Positions 12,701 through 22,318 of a DNA stretch of 64,000 nucleotides are shown piece after piece. Location: positions 3,348,001 through 3,412,000 of the forward strand of contig JAVHKY010000035.1 of NCBI GenBank assembly GCA_035079385.1. The letters are read 5' to 3'. Numbering within the stretch: position 1 is the stretch's first letter; every line of letters begins with the position of its first letter. This DNA is from Aspidiotus rigidus (taxonomy: Eukaryota > Arthropoda > Insecta > Hemiptera > Diaspididae). Position numbers and translations under genes: made by a program. The notes under the pieces were generated by a model. The model was not told where the DNA came from. It saw nothing but the letters and a program-made list of their open reading frames with translations, and did no database searches.

Positions 12701-15700
12701 TTTTGCAGCGTCATGACGTCAGAACGAGTACTTGAAAAAATATTTTCTCTCGGATCTTTGTAGGGAAGGAACTTGGAAGTTATTTTGAACATTCTCACTT
12801 TTATTCAGCTAAAAAATGATTAGGCTCGAGCTTTAGATACAAATAATATGATGTCGAACTTCATTTCATATATAGAGCTTTACAGCAGCGGATTATCCTG
12901 CAAGCATACCAAGCAGATGCTTGGAGCGCAAAATTGTTCCCAGAGGTGGACTGTTTTTAAAATCTTTCCGGGTGGTTACCGCTCCCGCACCCTCTGCTGA
13001 CGTCTAAAGAGCTCGAGGGCACATGACTGCTAAATCCGCCTCTGAAGCTTTATTGAAGAAAATACGCCACCATTACTTTTGTTGGAGGTATAATCCTCTT
13101 GGAATTTAAGAACTGTGTAGGGGACGCAACTTGAGGAAAATTTATCAACAGAGATTTCAGAAGTCTGGTTTTTCCATCGAACTAACGGTTCATGTCATTG
13201 AATTAAAACTTTATTAAACTATAAACACCTTCTTAAAATAAAAAACCAAAAAGACTAATGCAGAAACTCGTAATTCTAGTATATATTCAACGTTCTATGC
13301 GTGGTATTACTTTTATTCAATCGTTTTTTGAAGGGCGAACTTATGGTTGACGATTTGAAATACGCACTAAATGAAGTTATCGCCAAATCCGAATGGATGG
13401 ATAACCAAACTCGAGTAGAAGCCGAAAAGAAGATTAGTCAAATGGGAGCTTTTATTTCTCACCCTCCATGGCTTTTAAATAGCACTTTGTTGGATTCGTA
13501 TTATGAAGATGTAAGCATTATTTAAAATCACTTGCTTCTTATTCTTGGTTTAATGTTTGGGCCTTCATCAGCATTAGAAGAAATGGAGGGATTGGAATAA
13601 TGGATGACAGAGAAAAAACCCTTTAAGATATTTCTACCGTTTTCTTATTACGAATTTTCTTTTTTTTTTTTTTGCTCCATTTCCTTTTAGTATCAAATAA
13701 AGGAAGAAAATTTTTTGCACACTCTGATCGGTATACTTCGAGAAGATGTTCGAAAAAATCTAGTTCAGTTTATTGAAGCATCCATTAAGAAGTTTACATT
13801 GGAGTAAGTGAATCTAGAATTCTAATCGTGTACAAAATTTTGAATTCAAAGAAGGAGTTTTTCCTACTTGACGACTTCTTCCGTCGACTTGACGTTTTTT
13901 GAAAATGCTTTTGTTCATCATTCACAGAGATCTTGAATTTAATCCAATGGAGGTGAACGCATTTTACTATCCTTTCGGTAACCACATAAGTACGTAAATT
14001 CATAGAACGACGATCGTAGAAAAATTTTATTTTTACAATAAAACTGATGGGTGCGTTTATTGGTCGTGTGAATTATGGTCTGCTGATTGATGGATTGATC
14101 GGAAAGATGAGCCTAGGTCGGAAGTGAAGCGAATGTTGTCCGAAAAATCCAGAATTAAGTTTACCGACTTTTCTATTTAGAGAAGGGGGTATTATACCCG
14201 TTCATCCAGGTTATTTCGTATGTATTCACTTAATAAACCTAATTGGGACTATTTATGAAAATTTTTTGTTCTTGATACTCCTCCAAAACTACTGGATGAT
14301 TTTTTTTGAAACTCAGACAGATTATGGTGTTATATTTGAAGATGCGAGCTTGTAATTTTTTGAAGATCGGATAAGTAGTTCTTGAGATATACTTAGTTAT
14401 TCAAAAGATTCCTCACTACGCGCCGAGATTATTGGAGAAATTTTCTCAAAATGCGCTCAAGTTTTTTTTTACGAGCTATTTAACTACTCAACAGGTCATT
14501 AGCTCGGGAAGTACAAGAGAAGGTCAGGTGAAAAAATGTGAGACGGATAATTTTCCAGTTTGACAGTATTGGCATGAGGAAGGAGCAAAGAGTCCCTTGC
14601 TTGGCAGCCAGATCCACTGCGTCGTGTTCCGGTAGACGGATATGATCAGGGATCTAGAAGGAAGCAATTGAAGACAGAGAAGATGATAAGGTATGCAAGA
14701 GGATGAGAATGCGCTCAACAATAGGATTGGAAGAGTACGCATTTTGCATGACTTGGAGAGAGGAGAAAGAATTTGCAAAGTTGAGGGAGAGGAGTAAGGT
14801 GAGTACGGCAGAAATAGATGGCAGATAGTTCAGCAGTATATAAAAGTTGAGTTTTTCATACGAAAGAGCTTCACCACTGATGGAGAAGGCGTAGCCAATG
14901 TGTCTTAGGTAAATTATGTTGGGCGATTTCGGTAGATTGGCCAGGTCGAGGTGAATGAGAGAATATCCATGGAGGGGGTGGGTGAGAAGATGAGGGAAGG
15001 GGCTGAAATTTGAGACATTTGTCTACATGAGACTGCACTGAGAGGAGCAGAGAATTTCGGGGGAGAGTTGAGGGAAGGAAGGTAGGAAGGTAGGAAGGAA
15101 GAGAGATGGGAAAACTAAGTGGTAGACGCGAGAAAGGTAACTGTACGTAATCAGTACAGAGCGTAATTCTAGAAGAAGAATACCAGCCTCGGTGCATAGG
15201 CTAAGCGTAGGCCTTGGTGCGATAGGCACCAAAGCCTAAACAAGAGGCTGCAGACTGTATTGTATCTAGGGATTTTAGGGAGGATTTGTTAGCTTGTCCG
15301 TGGATAGGGGTTGAGTAGTCCAATTGAGATCGGATTAGAGAGTTGTACAATTGAAGGAGGAGCTAGCGACTGCAACCAGTACGAGTGTGGGATATATATT
15401 TAAGGACATTTAGTGAGTTTAGACATTTGGCAAAGGTAAGGCCGTGGAATTTAGTGGAGGATTGGAGGCTGATCAGTAAGTTCTGTAAAATAAGTCGTGG
15501 GGTGAGCGAAGACGAAATATCTCGTACGGAATATAAGTAGAACGGTTTTCTTGCTAGAAAATTGAAACCCACGACCCGAGGCACTAGAGGAGACCTTATC
15601 GAGAGTGAGTTGGAGAAGACCTGCTTCTCTCTTGGGATTTATAGACGAAGCGAAGGAGACACTAAAGTCATCCGCAAAAATTCATTTTGAAAGAGGAAAG

Positions 15701-18700
15701 GTTATATAATTTATTAGATTATTTATGGCAATCAGGAACAGAGGAACACTCCAAACCTCTCCCTGGTGGACACGATTCTGAATGTAGTGGAGGGAAGAGT
15801 GATGGTTATAAATTAGAACTGTTACGGATCTTGGAGAAGGGAGAGTAAATTGCCACGGAGGCCTATTTTGAATAATTTAGTGGAACTTTAGTGTCGCCAA
15901 ATACGGGAAACGCTTCCTGAAGATAAAAGAATATGGTGTAAAGGGGAGAATTATTAAAGGAAGTAGGTTTATTACTGGATAATTCTCCAATTTGGACGTT
16001 AAGGTCGGCGATGACTTCTGAACTGTTTCTACCTTCACAGAAACCGTAGTGACATAGAGATAGGATGTCGCTAGATTCTAGAAACTAAAATAAGATTTTG
16101 TTGTGGATTTTTTGAAAGAGTTTGCGTAGAACGGAGGTTTGGGCGATATGACGATGAGAGGAGAGGAGGGAGGGACTTTTTGAGGGTTTCAGAATTGGGA
16201 GAACAATAGCTAGTTTCCAGGCTAAGGGGTATGAGCCTTAGAGTAGGATGGAGTTGAGAAGGGAGAGAAAGTAATGAAGGGAATTGAGGTGGAGGTTTTC
16301 GAGAATGACAGCGTGAGTCTTGTCAGAGCCTGCAGTATCTACTTCGAGATTCTCTGAGTGGTGGAGTCGAGTTTACGCTACTGCGTGAGTGTTTTTTTTT
16401 CAATGAAATATTACCGATATGACCATCTTCTCGACGTCCATATTCACGCTCCCATAAGATAATTTATGCGAATGAATTACCGTGTAATGGTACAGAGGGA
16501 TATAGCCCGAGAACTTTACCAGTCTGGTGTCGTCTGCTATTTCTCTTCAAAATTAAAGTAAGAAAATAAATTCTCACAAGATACTTTTCATTTCAGCTGT
16601 ACCGTTTGGTATTATGCAGCGACCATGTTTCGGACATCCTCTCGCGTGAGTAGAAAACTCGTATGTTTCTCCTCAAAACGTACTTGTCCTGTTTACTATT
16701 ACAAGTTTCTTCATTTAGTACATACCTATACGTTCAAAATAGAGCATTACACAAATCAATAAGTATAATATGTGACGGGTTGCATGTTTCAGAGCCTTGA
16801 ACTACGGTGGATTGGGGTCAATAATAGGACATGAAGTGACTCATGGGTTTGATACAAGAGGTTGGTTGAAAATATAGACCATCATTCGTTTCATTATTGT
16901 CTTTTTCTTCCTCTCCCGTTTGTACCGTGGAATCCGCTTTCACATTCATCAGAATGATTTCCGTGTTCATATCCGGATTATAATTAATATCATCAGAGGA
17001 ATTGAAAAACTTTTAAGCATTGACTATTGTGGCGGGAAGAAGATTCCACTGTGAGCTTCGTCGAGGGATATGGGTAAGAGGAGCCGTCCATTTCCGAATT
17101 GTGACGTCATTAGGGATGCATTGTCAGCTTTTTCCTCCTATGTACTACAAATGAGGTTCAGCCTCGAGATTTACAGAGGAAATGGGAGTCTATGCCTAGA
17201 TGGTGATGTTGTGTGAGATCTTGAACAAAATGTCAACTAAAATCCGTGTTAAAGAGAACCTCAGAATTTCGAGGTTTCTCTCATTTCGTTTCTGTACACA
17301 AACATTTTCCATCACAATCTTTTACAAAAAAAAAAATCCTCTTCGTCATCCATACTCAATAAGTACTCGTATCTATTATACCTAAATTCGTCGAAATACC
17401 TAGTTTTTTGAAATTCTTGCTGGTATAGGAAGCCAATATGATGAAAAAGGTCAACGACGAGACTGGTGGAATAAGAACACCAAGGCAAAGTATCGACAGA
17501 ATACAAAATGTTTTGTAAATGCTTACAATAATATTTCAGTCAAATTTGCAGTCGAAAATGGTTCCGTGACTATGCCTGTAAGTATAACTTTGGAACAAAA
17601 GGATTCTCGTATTCCTTATACCTTGGAGGTGCATGATATTTGGCGAGAATAGAGCGAGAAGCTTTGGAGAATCACTGTAATCTCTTCAAATTTGAAAATT
17701 TTTTCTTTTTAAAGAAATATCACCATTATTACTTATCATAATTTCAATTAACGAGCCTAGAAACTACATTAATTTAGGATTATGGGCTTGGAGTGCGAAG
17801 ATAGAAACAATAAGTATATGAATTAGATGGCGTTTTAGAAACAGCCGATAGGTGGATTGGAGGTAGTTCATAGTGCTAATGATTCTCTCATGATTGTTTC
17901 TGAGAAACTTTGTGATATGAAGGAGAGTCAAAATGTTGAAGCGTCATAATTTCGAAGGCTGGGCAGGAGAAAAAGTGTTAATGGATAGATGGTCAGCATT
18001 ACAGTGGACATGAAGGAAGTGAAAAGGGTGAAAAGAGAGTAGAGTGCCTGAGACGGTATGGCTCAGGAGGAGAGGATGCTGAGGAAGCAGTAATAGGACT
18101 TATATATAGGACTAGAGATTGTACAAGAAAGCGAGATCAGTTATACAAGGTGAACACAGTGGTCGCTTTGGGGCAAGGTCCACTGCGTCATGTTCTTTAA
18201 ATTCGATTCATTGACTGGTAGCCTTGAATAGCGAATATAAGGACGGGAGAGAATCAGATAGTGTAAGGAATTCGCAGGAAGAAAGAAGCGGTTTGGGAGG
18301 AAGACACTGGAGTAGCAGTGAGTTCGTGGATGATTATGGAAATGGAGTTTCTCATACGGAAGGATAGAGACCTAACAAGCCTCCGAGCTCGGATTTATGA
18401 AGAAATCATAAATTTAGAATCGTAACCTTAATCTTTCCATTCCATGAAAAAGGAACATAAATTTTCTCCGGGGCCCGGTTTAGCTCTTGGTGGCCCTAGA
18501 AGAATGAGATATTACACACATCCAGTTCTGGACGTTGAATTGGATGCGTTCGTGTGGCAGAAAATATAAGAATGAATTTCTGAAGTAATCGTTTTGTTGA
18601 TGTGTTGTTTGTGCGCATAATTAGCTGTTTCGGGAATTTCAGTACGATGAAGACGGATGGCAAGGATATAGGTTGACAAGGGGAGTGAATTTTGAAAAAA

Positions 18701-20208
18701 AAAAAGTAAGAATTGTGGTTTGAGATGAGTGCCTAGATGAGATTGGTAAATTACATGAACTGAGAGAATTTGAAGAGATGATAAATAATTGGTCTGTTGA
18801 GGTCAGGAAGTTAGCAGTGAATGGGAGAGCGCGGTAACGGAGAGAAGGATTGCCTGCCTCTGAGTGAATGCCTGGCACATAGTGCACCACGAATTAGGTC
18901 AAGTCTGGGAGATTGAATGGAGTCCAACAATTGTAAGGCTCTTTTCTTGGAATGGTTATAAATATGGTGAACCGTAATCAAGTGGGGAATGCGGTTTAGA
19001 CAATTGTGGAGTCGGAGGAGGAGGTATTGTTTACACCTTGTGTGAGGGTGTGATAGGTACTTGAGAACGTTCGAGGAATTCAGGCATTTGCTCTTAAGAT
19101 TTTTATAGGGGGAGGGGGGAGGTTAGAGTCAATGATGAGACCGAGGAACTTGACAGAAGATTGAATGGGGATCGTGTCGCTCTGCAGACATAGAGAAGGA
19201 AGACGCGGGAGGTATGACTATCTTTTTTGGAATACTATCACAACTGTCGTTTGTCTGAAAACCGAAATCCACGGTCAGATGACCGTCTGAAGATTTGAGT
19301 ATTTTTGCCTGGAAGTTAGTAGGAAGTTAACGAAGTCATCCGCAAAGAGGCGTTCGGTAAGGAGAAAAGTGACACTGTTTCTTAGGTCGTTTATAATGAT
19401 TAGGAACAGTCGAGGAACACTCAAAACTCTTCCCTGGGGACACCTGTTTGGATAGATTGGTGGGTAGAGTATTGGTTTGCAATTCCAACCGTTAGAAACA
19501 AGTGAAGGAGGAAGGATTAGGAGAGTTTGGGTGAATTATCTCAAAGGCCGATGTCATAGTGGATGAGAAGTAGTGACGCTGGACACGAGGAAACGCTTCA
19601 TGGAATCTTGAAAAATGGAGTATAATTTTAATTTTGAGCGGAGGGCTTCTACGATTTGCAAGTCTGAAAGATTTACTAACGGTCACAAAAGCTGACTTTA
19701 TTCGCCGTGTCGTAGAGTAGCTTTATCCAGAGTTACCCAATATAAAAACATTATCACTCCAAGATCTCTTTTTAATTTTTCAGATTGATGGAAAAATAAG
19801 CCTCAATGAAAACATAGCCGACAACGGGGGAATGCGAGAAGTACTTATAGCCTACCGAAAATTTGCGTCCAATCATGACGATGAACCTTTCCTCGTTGGC
19901 TTTGAAAATTTCAGCCACGAACAACTTCTCACGCTATCATTCGCGAACGTAAGTTTGAAGTACATGCTATACTGTACAGTCGATTTAATTTGGTAGTAAT
20001 GGAACGTGGCTGTTTGGAATTTGTGTAATTTTCTTTGTAGATTTGGTGCGGCCATACTCCATTGTCAGTGATGGAAGAAGAAGACTCACACGCTCCAAGA
20101 GAGGCACGAGTTAACGGTGTCTTTATGAATTCTGAAGAAATGTCCCAAATATGGAATTGTCCCAAGGGCTCCCCTATGAATCCGGAAAAGAAATGTAGAA
20201 TTTGGTGA
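2914..20208 (+). CDS. Secreted neprilysin-like M13 zinc metallopeptidase, copy 1 (18 exons, 740 aa)
   Basis: Exons: 2914-2965, 4624-4683, 4798-4962, 5166-5252, 6548-6797, 7492-7684, 10063-10170, 10273-10414, 11872-11983, 12057-12159, 13334-13510, 13691-13803, 13928-13989, 16597-16645, 16793-16860, 17429-17577, 19784-19948, 20041-20208. The introns read GT-AG and the joined frame is open for 2223 nt. A hydrophobic N-terminus ([17 protein letters not shown]) looks like a signal peptide, so the enzyme is probably secreted rather than a type II membrane protein as in classic neprilysin. Family marks in order are [15 protein letters not shown] (about residues 50-64), NAFYYP (531-536), the zinc motif HEVTH (571-575), ENIAD with the third zinc ligand Glu639 and Asp643, [10 protein letters not shown] (702-711) and C-terminal CRIW. 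Several N-glycosylation sequons are present (NST, NLT, NYT, NIS, NGS). Length matches the family. M13 enzymes cleave short peptides; the substrate here is unknown. Exon 7 could alternatively start in frame at 9979. The call of family is firm; individual splice sites are inferred. Confidence 0.9.
3368..3444. mobile_element. 77-bp MITE of the CTGTCAAAAGGGC family, in intron 1 of copy 1
   Basis: The ends are near-perfect inverted repeats, running from ATGAGGA with CTGTCAAAAGGGCA through to TGCCCCTTTTCACAG with CCTCAT. The centre is a short AT-rich loop flanked by further pairing sequence (GATCAATTC and GAATTGAT). It is absent from the matching intron of copy 2. Larger relatives lie at 23233-23615, 60136-60224 and 61930-62323. 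Confidence 0.7.
3683..3773. repeat. (AG)n microsatellite
   Basis: About 90 bases of AG dinucleotide repeat, nearly pure, in intron 1 of peptidase copy 1. It is absent from copy 2. It generates artefactual Arg-Glu or Ser-Leu ORFs on both strands. Confidence 0.97.
7915..10055 (-). mobile_element. Degenerate non-LTR retrotransposon (LINE) in intron 6 of copy 1
   Basis: Read on the minus strand, broken frames show ORF2 pieces. Around 9393-9620 is a linker with [17 protein letters not shown] and W..I.KFIGNGS. Around 8663-8935 is a reverse-transcriptase block with [13 protein letters not shown] and [14 protein letters not shown]. Around 8430-8635 lie remnants of the following thumb region. The catalytic Asp of the first RT motif looks replaced and frames are interrupted, so it is dead. 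The same insertion, internally deleted, sits in copy 2 at about 29977-30605. Its edge lies close to the exon 7 acceptor. Ends are approximate. Confidence 0.75.
14505..16395 (-). mobile_element. Degenerate LINE in intron 13 of copy 1
   Basis: On the minus strand, interrupted frames give the reverse-transcriptase series [14 protein letters not shown], a SSHR...TSVLRKLF block, YGF, and later a [11 protein letters not shown] thumb-like block near 15180. The matching intron of copy 2 has a shorter version (about 35270-36395). Frameshifts and stops are frequent. It is an I/R1/jockey-type LINE by overall pattern; clade assignment is tentative. Ends are approximate. Confidence 0.75.
17860..19640 (-). 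mobile_element. Degenerate LINE in intron 16 of copy 1
   Basis: On the minus strand there are thumb/RNase H-proximal remnants, with [13 protein letters not shown] near 18640-18890 and an [10 protein letters not shown] remnant near 19560-19600. Copy 2 carries a shorter relative at about 37760-38600. No intact frame survives. Like the other two intronic LINEs it is antisense to the host gene. Confidence 0.65.
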
Positions 20209-20557
20209 AATACGTAGAATATTGTGGATAGATTTCATTGTGTGATTATTACAATAAATTCAAATAAAATTAAGACAGAACGATTATTTAGAAAGTTGTT
20301 CGTGTCGGGTTTGCAATTTCAACCCGCAAAACCCACACGAGAGAGTGTACGAAGGCTGTTTTTATAACTAAAATTGAATTTACAAACGGAATCAACGGAT
20401 TTCTCACGTTGTCACATTGTGTGTTTGATCGAGATCCGTTCCAGTCTTAAGAATTTTGTTTGAACATTGACGAATGAAAAAATTTTCGAACATCGAATAC
20501 GAATTTCCACACGAGAGCCAGGCTTCATCTTGACTGAATCCGAATCCGAGTACGTTG
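20209..20557. other. 3' flank of peptidase copy 1
   Basis: This is similar to the 3' flank of copy 2 (39142 to about 39370), after which the two diverge. Two poly(A) signals fall at 20253-20258 and 20263-20268. No other gene is seen. Confidence 0.6.
20253..20268 (+). promoter_or_regulatory. Poly(A) signals of peptidase copy 1
   Basis: Two AATAAA hexamers lie about 45-55 bases after the stop codon. Both are conserved at equivalent positions after copy 2 (39184-39189 and 39194-39199). Confidence 0.75.
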
Positions 20558-21165
20558 CGTACACACATATACAAATTTCAATCTTTTGGAATGAACATGT
20601 GTTAGAGTGTGTAGTATAGACAGCCGTGTCCGTCCGCGGCTAGCAGCGCGTTCCCTTCTCTTACCGTTCAGCAGTACTCGCTGCTCTCGCGTACGCTCGT
20701 ACGTCAGTCGTATTCGTGCACGCTATCGTGCATGTTCACGCGTTGCCTCTGTAGATTCCCGATCATCTCGGGTTAACCCTTTCTGTCGTTCCCTAGTGGG
20801 GAATGACCACAAGATGGGCTCATGCCCTCTAACAACATGAACTATAGAAGGTATTTCTAGAAGTATTTTCGTTGCTGAGTACCATGCAATTTACCGTTTT
20901 TCGATATTGCCTCTCATTATTGTGCAATACTCATATTTAGCTCCTGCACTTCATCGCGACAGGCAAGTGTACCTTCTCGCCCGTCGAAATTTTGTAGCTT
21001 GATAAGATACGTTACTTGTCACAACAATATGCGATAACTGAACATAAGTATTAATGCACAATAATGAGAGGTAATATCGTAAGACGGTAAATGGCATGAT
21101 ACTCAGCGTCGAAAATACTTCAAGAAATACCTTCTGAAGTTGATGTTATTTCCAAAAGATTGAAA
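20558..21165. mobile_element. Fold-back (MITE-like) element between the peptidase genes, split by a solo LTR
   Basis: The arms are complementary: the left arm has CTTTTGGAATGAACATG, then GAAGGTATTTCTAGAAGTA and TTTACCGTTTTTCGATATTG, and the right arm is their reverse complement, ending TCCAAAAGATTGAAA. Without the 235-bp LTR plus 5-bp duplication the element is about 370 bp. The equivalent right arm at positions 1-285 preserves the uninterrupted arm sequence, which confirms the insertion. No coding capacity. Confidence 0.75.
20600..20834. mobile_element. Solo LTR, 235 bp
   Basis: It starts TGTTAGAG and ends CTCTAACA, an 8-bp terminal inverted repeat of the TG...CA type. It is flanked on both sides by ACATG (20595-20599 and 20835-20839), a 5-bp target-site duplication. 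It is notably GC- and CpG-richer than its surroundings. It interrupts the arm of a fold-back element whose unbroken arm sequence is visible near 236-262 (reverse complement). No internal retrotransposon region is left. The family (BEL/Pao or Gypsy) cannot be fixed from the LTR alone. Confidence 0.85.
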
Positions 21166-21640
21166 GTGCGGGAAATTTTCCGTCTATGAACATGGCAGCT
21201 ATGTACCGCGACTTTCAAAACCTACCCTCCAAAAACTATTGAAAGATCTCCAATCCTTTTTCCTACTTCAAATCGCCCTTATCAACGAGAAGAAGTCATC
21301 CTAAGCCACCTCAAAATAAGCCGTACGCGTCTCACCCTTTCTTTAGTCTTGTTACGTTTATCATCCACTCCATTCCTATGCTGCAACTCTGACGATCTAC
21401 CCTTTCAACACTTATTTTCTTGCACAGCTCTCAAGAACATCCTGTTTCGACATTCAATATTTTTCAGCATTTCAAATCCCATTGCAAACGATCATGAAAA
21501 AATCATTAGCACTACAAATTATACCTCTGATCCTATGATTCATATAGTCATTCTTACTGTCCCCAACTGGCCACTCCAATCCGACAACTCTAAATACATA
21601 TGCAAGTCTCGTTAAATGAACGAAAATATACCGGTACGTA
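21166..21640 (+). mobile_element. Probable LINE 3'-end fragment upstream of copy 2
   Basis: This aligns with about 2127-2560 upstream of copy 1. A frame at 21349-21615 has an LPFQHLFSC-type segment, as in the Cys/His tail of I/jockey-class ORF2 proteins, followed by unrelated sequence. It is degenerate and ends are approximate. Confidence 0.4.
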
Positions 21641-21831
21641 CAATGTAGGTATATTGGAAAAAAGGAATATAATCTTTCGTTATCCAGAATAAATTTTAGG
21701 ACGTCTTCAGCTACAAGGCCAAATACAATTTCAATTTATCGTCGCATACATAGTTCTGTCGTTAGATTTATTAGATCAGTACAATGCAAAACAGATACTC
21801 ATCCCAGGTTTTGTACGAAAAGCCATTTTAG

Positions 21832-22120
21832 AATTAACCTTGCTTTAACCGCCATACTTTTAACTCGTATAATATACGAAAATTATTATTCGACGTTTCA
21901 CTCATTCGAGAATTGTAGTTTTTCCTCCGGTCATAAATTTGTTTGCACGTGTCTCTTTTCTCACGTTTGGATGATCTGGTCCACTCTTTTGTATTTTAGT
22001 TTAGTTCATTTTTTCTGAAGATGACGGCTAGGTTCCGTCGAAACGTCGAATAATAATTTTCGTATACAAAGTATTATACGAGTTGAAAGTGTGGCAACCA
22101 AAACAAGGTTAATTCTTATT
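21832..22120. mobile_element. Inverted-repeat MITE specific to the copy 2 upstream region
   Basis: The ends pair as AGAATTAACCTTG with CAAGGTTAATTCT, followed by longer pairing through ACTCGTATAATA and ATTATTATTCGACGTTTC. It is absent from the copy 1 upstream region, where the same flanks are joined directly near 2800. The right arm contains a hammerhead-like core (22015-22048). Confidence 0.7.
22015..22048 (+). other. Hammerhead-ribozyme-like core motif (unproven)
   Basis: CTGAAGA (22015-22021) fits CUGANGA. GACGG (22023-22027) can pair with CCGTC (22035-22039) as helix II, followed by GAAAC (22040-22044). The complement of the next bases, CGACGT, lies in the left arm and could form helix III. 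Deviations are one extra base between CUGANGA and helix II, and no convincing helix I. Similar motifs are known in Penelope-like and other invertebrate elements. Activity is not shown. Confidence 0.3.
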
Positions 22121-22263
22121 ATTATAAATTTTGTTTGTCAAGGAAATGCACTGTAAAATGAACGAAGATTGAAAAAAAAAAGACTTATTTACCATTCTAA
22201 GTAGTTTAGTGGGTATCCATAAAAAGGAACTCCCCTAGGATTATTATAACATGTTAAGTTTGT

Positions 22264-22271
22264 TATATAAG
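22264..22271 (+). promoter_or_regulatory. Candidate TATA box of M13 peptidase copy 2
   Basis: TATATAAG lies 55 bases before the start codon, with the same surrounding block as copy 1. Retention through the duplication supports a core-promoter role. Confidence 0.45.
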
Positions 22272-22318
22272 GACCTAAGAAGATGAAATTGTTACAGTTG
22301 CATTGACGTGTTTCCAGG

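Noticed and set aside
17312..17506. Minus-strand ORF conserved between the two gene copies (also 37236-37430)
   Set aside because: It is antisense to exon 16 of the peptidase genes, and conservation follows from the exon on the other strand.
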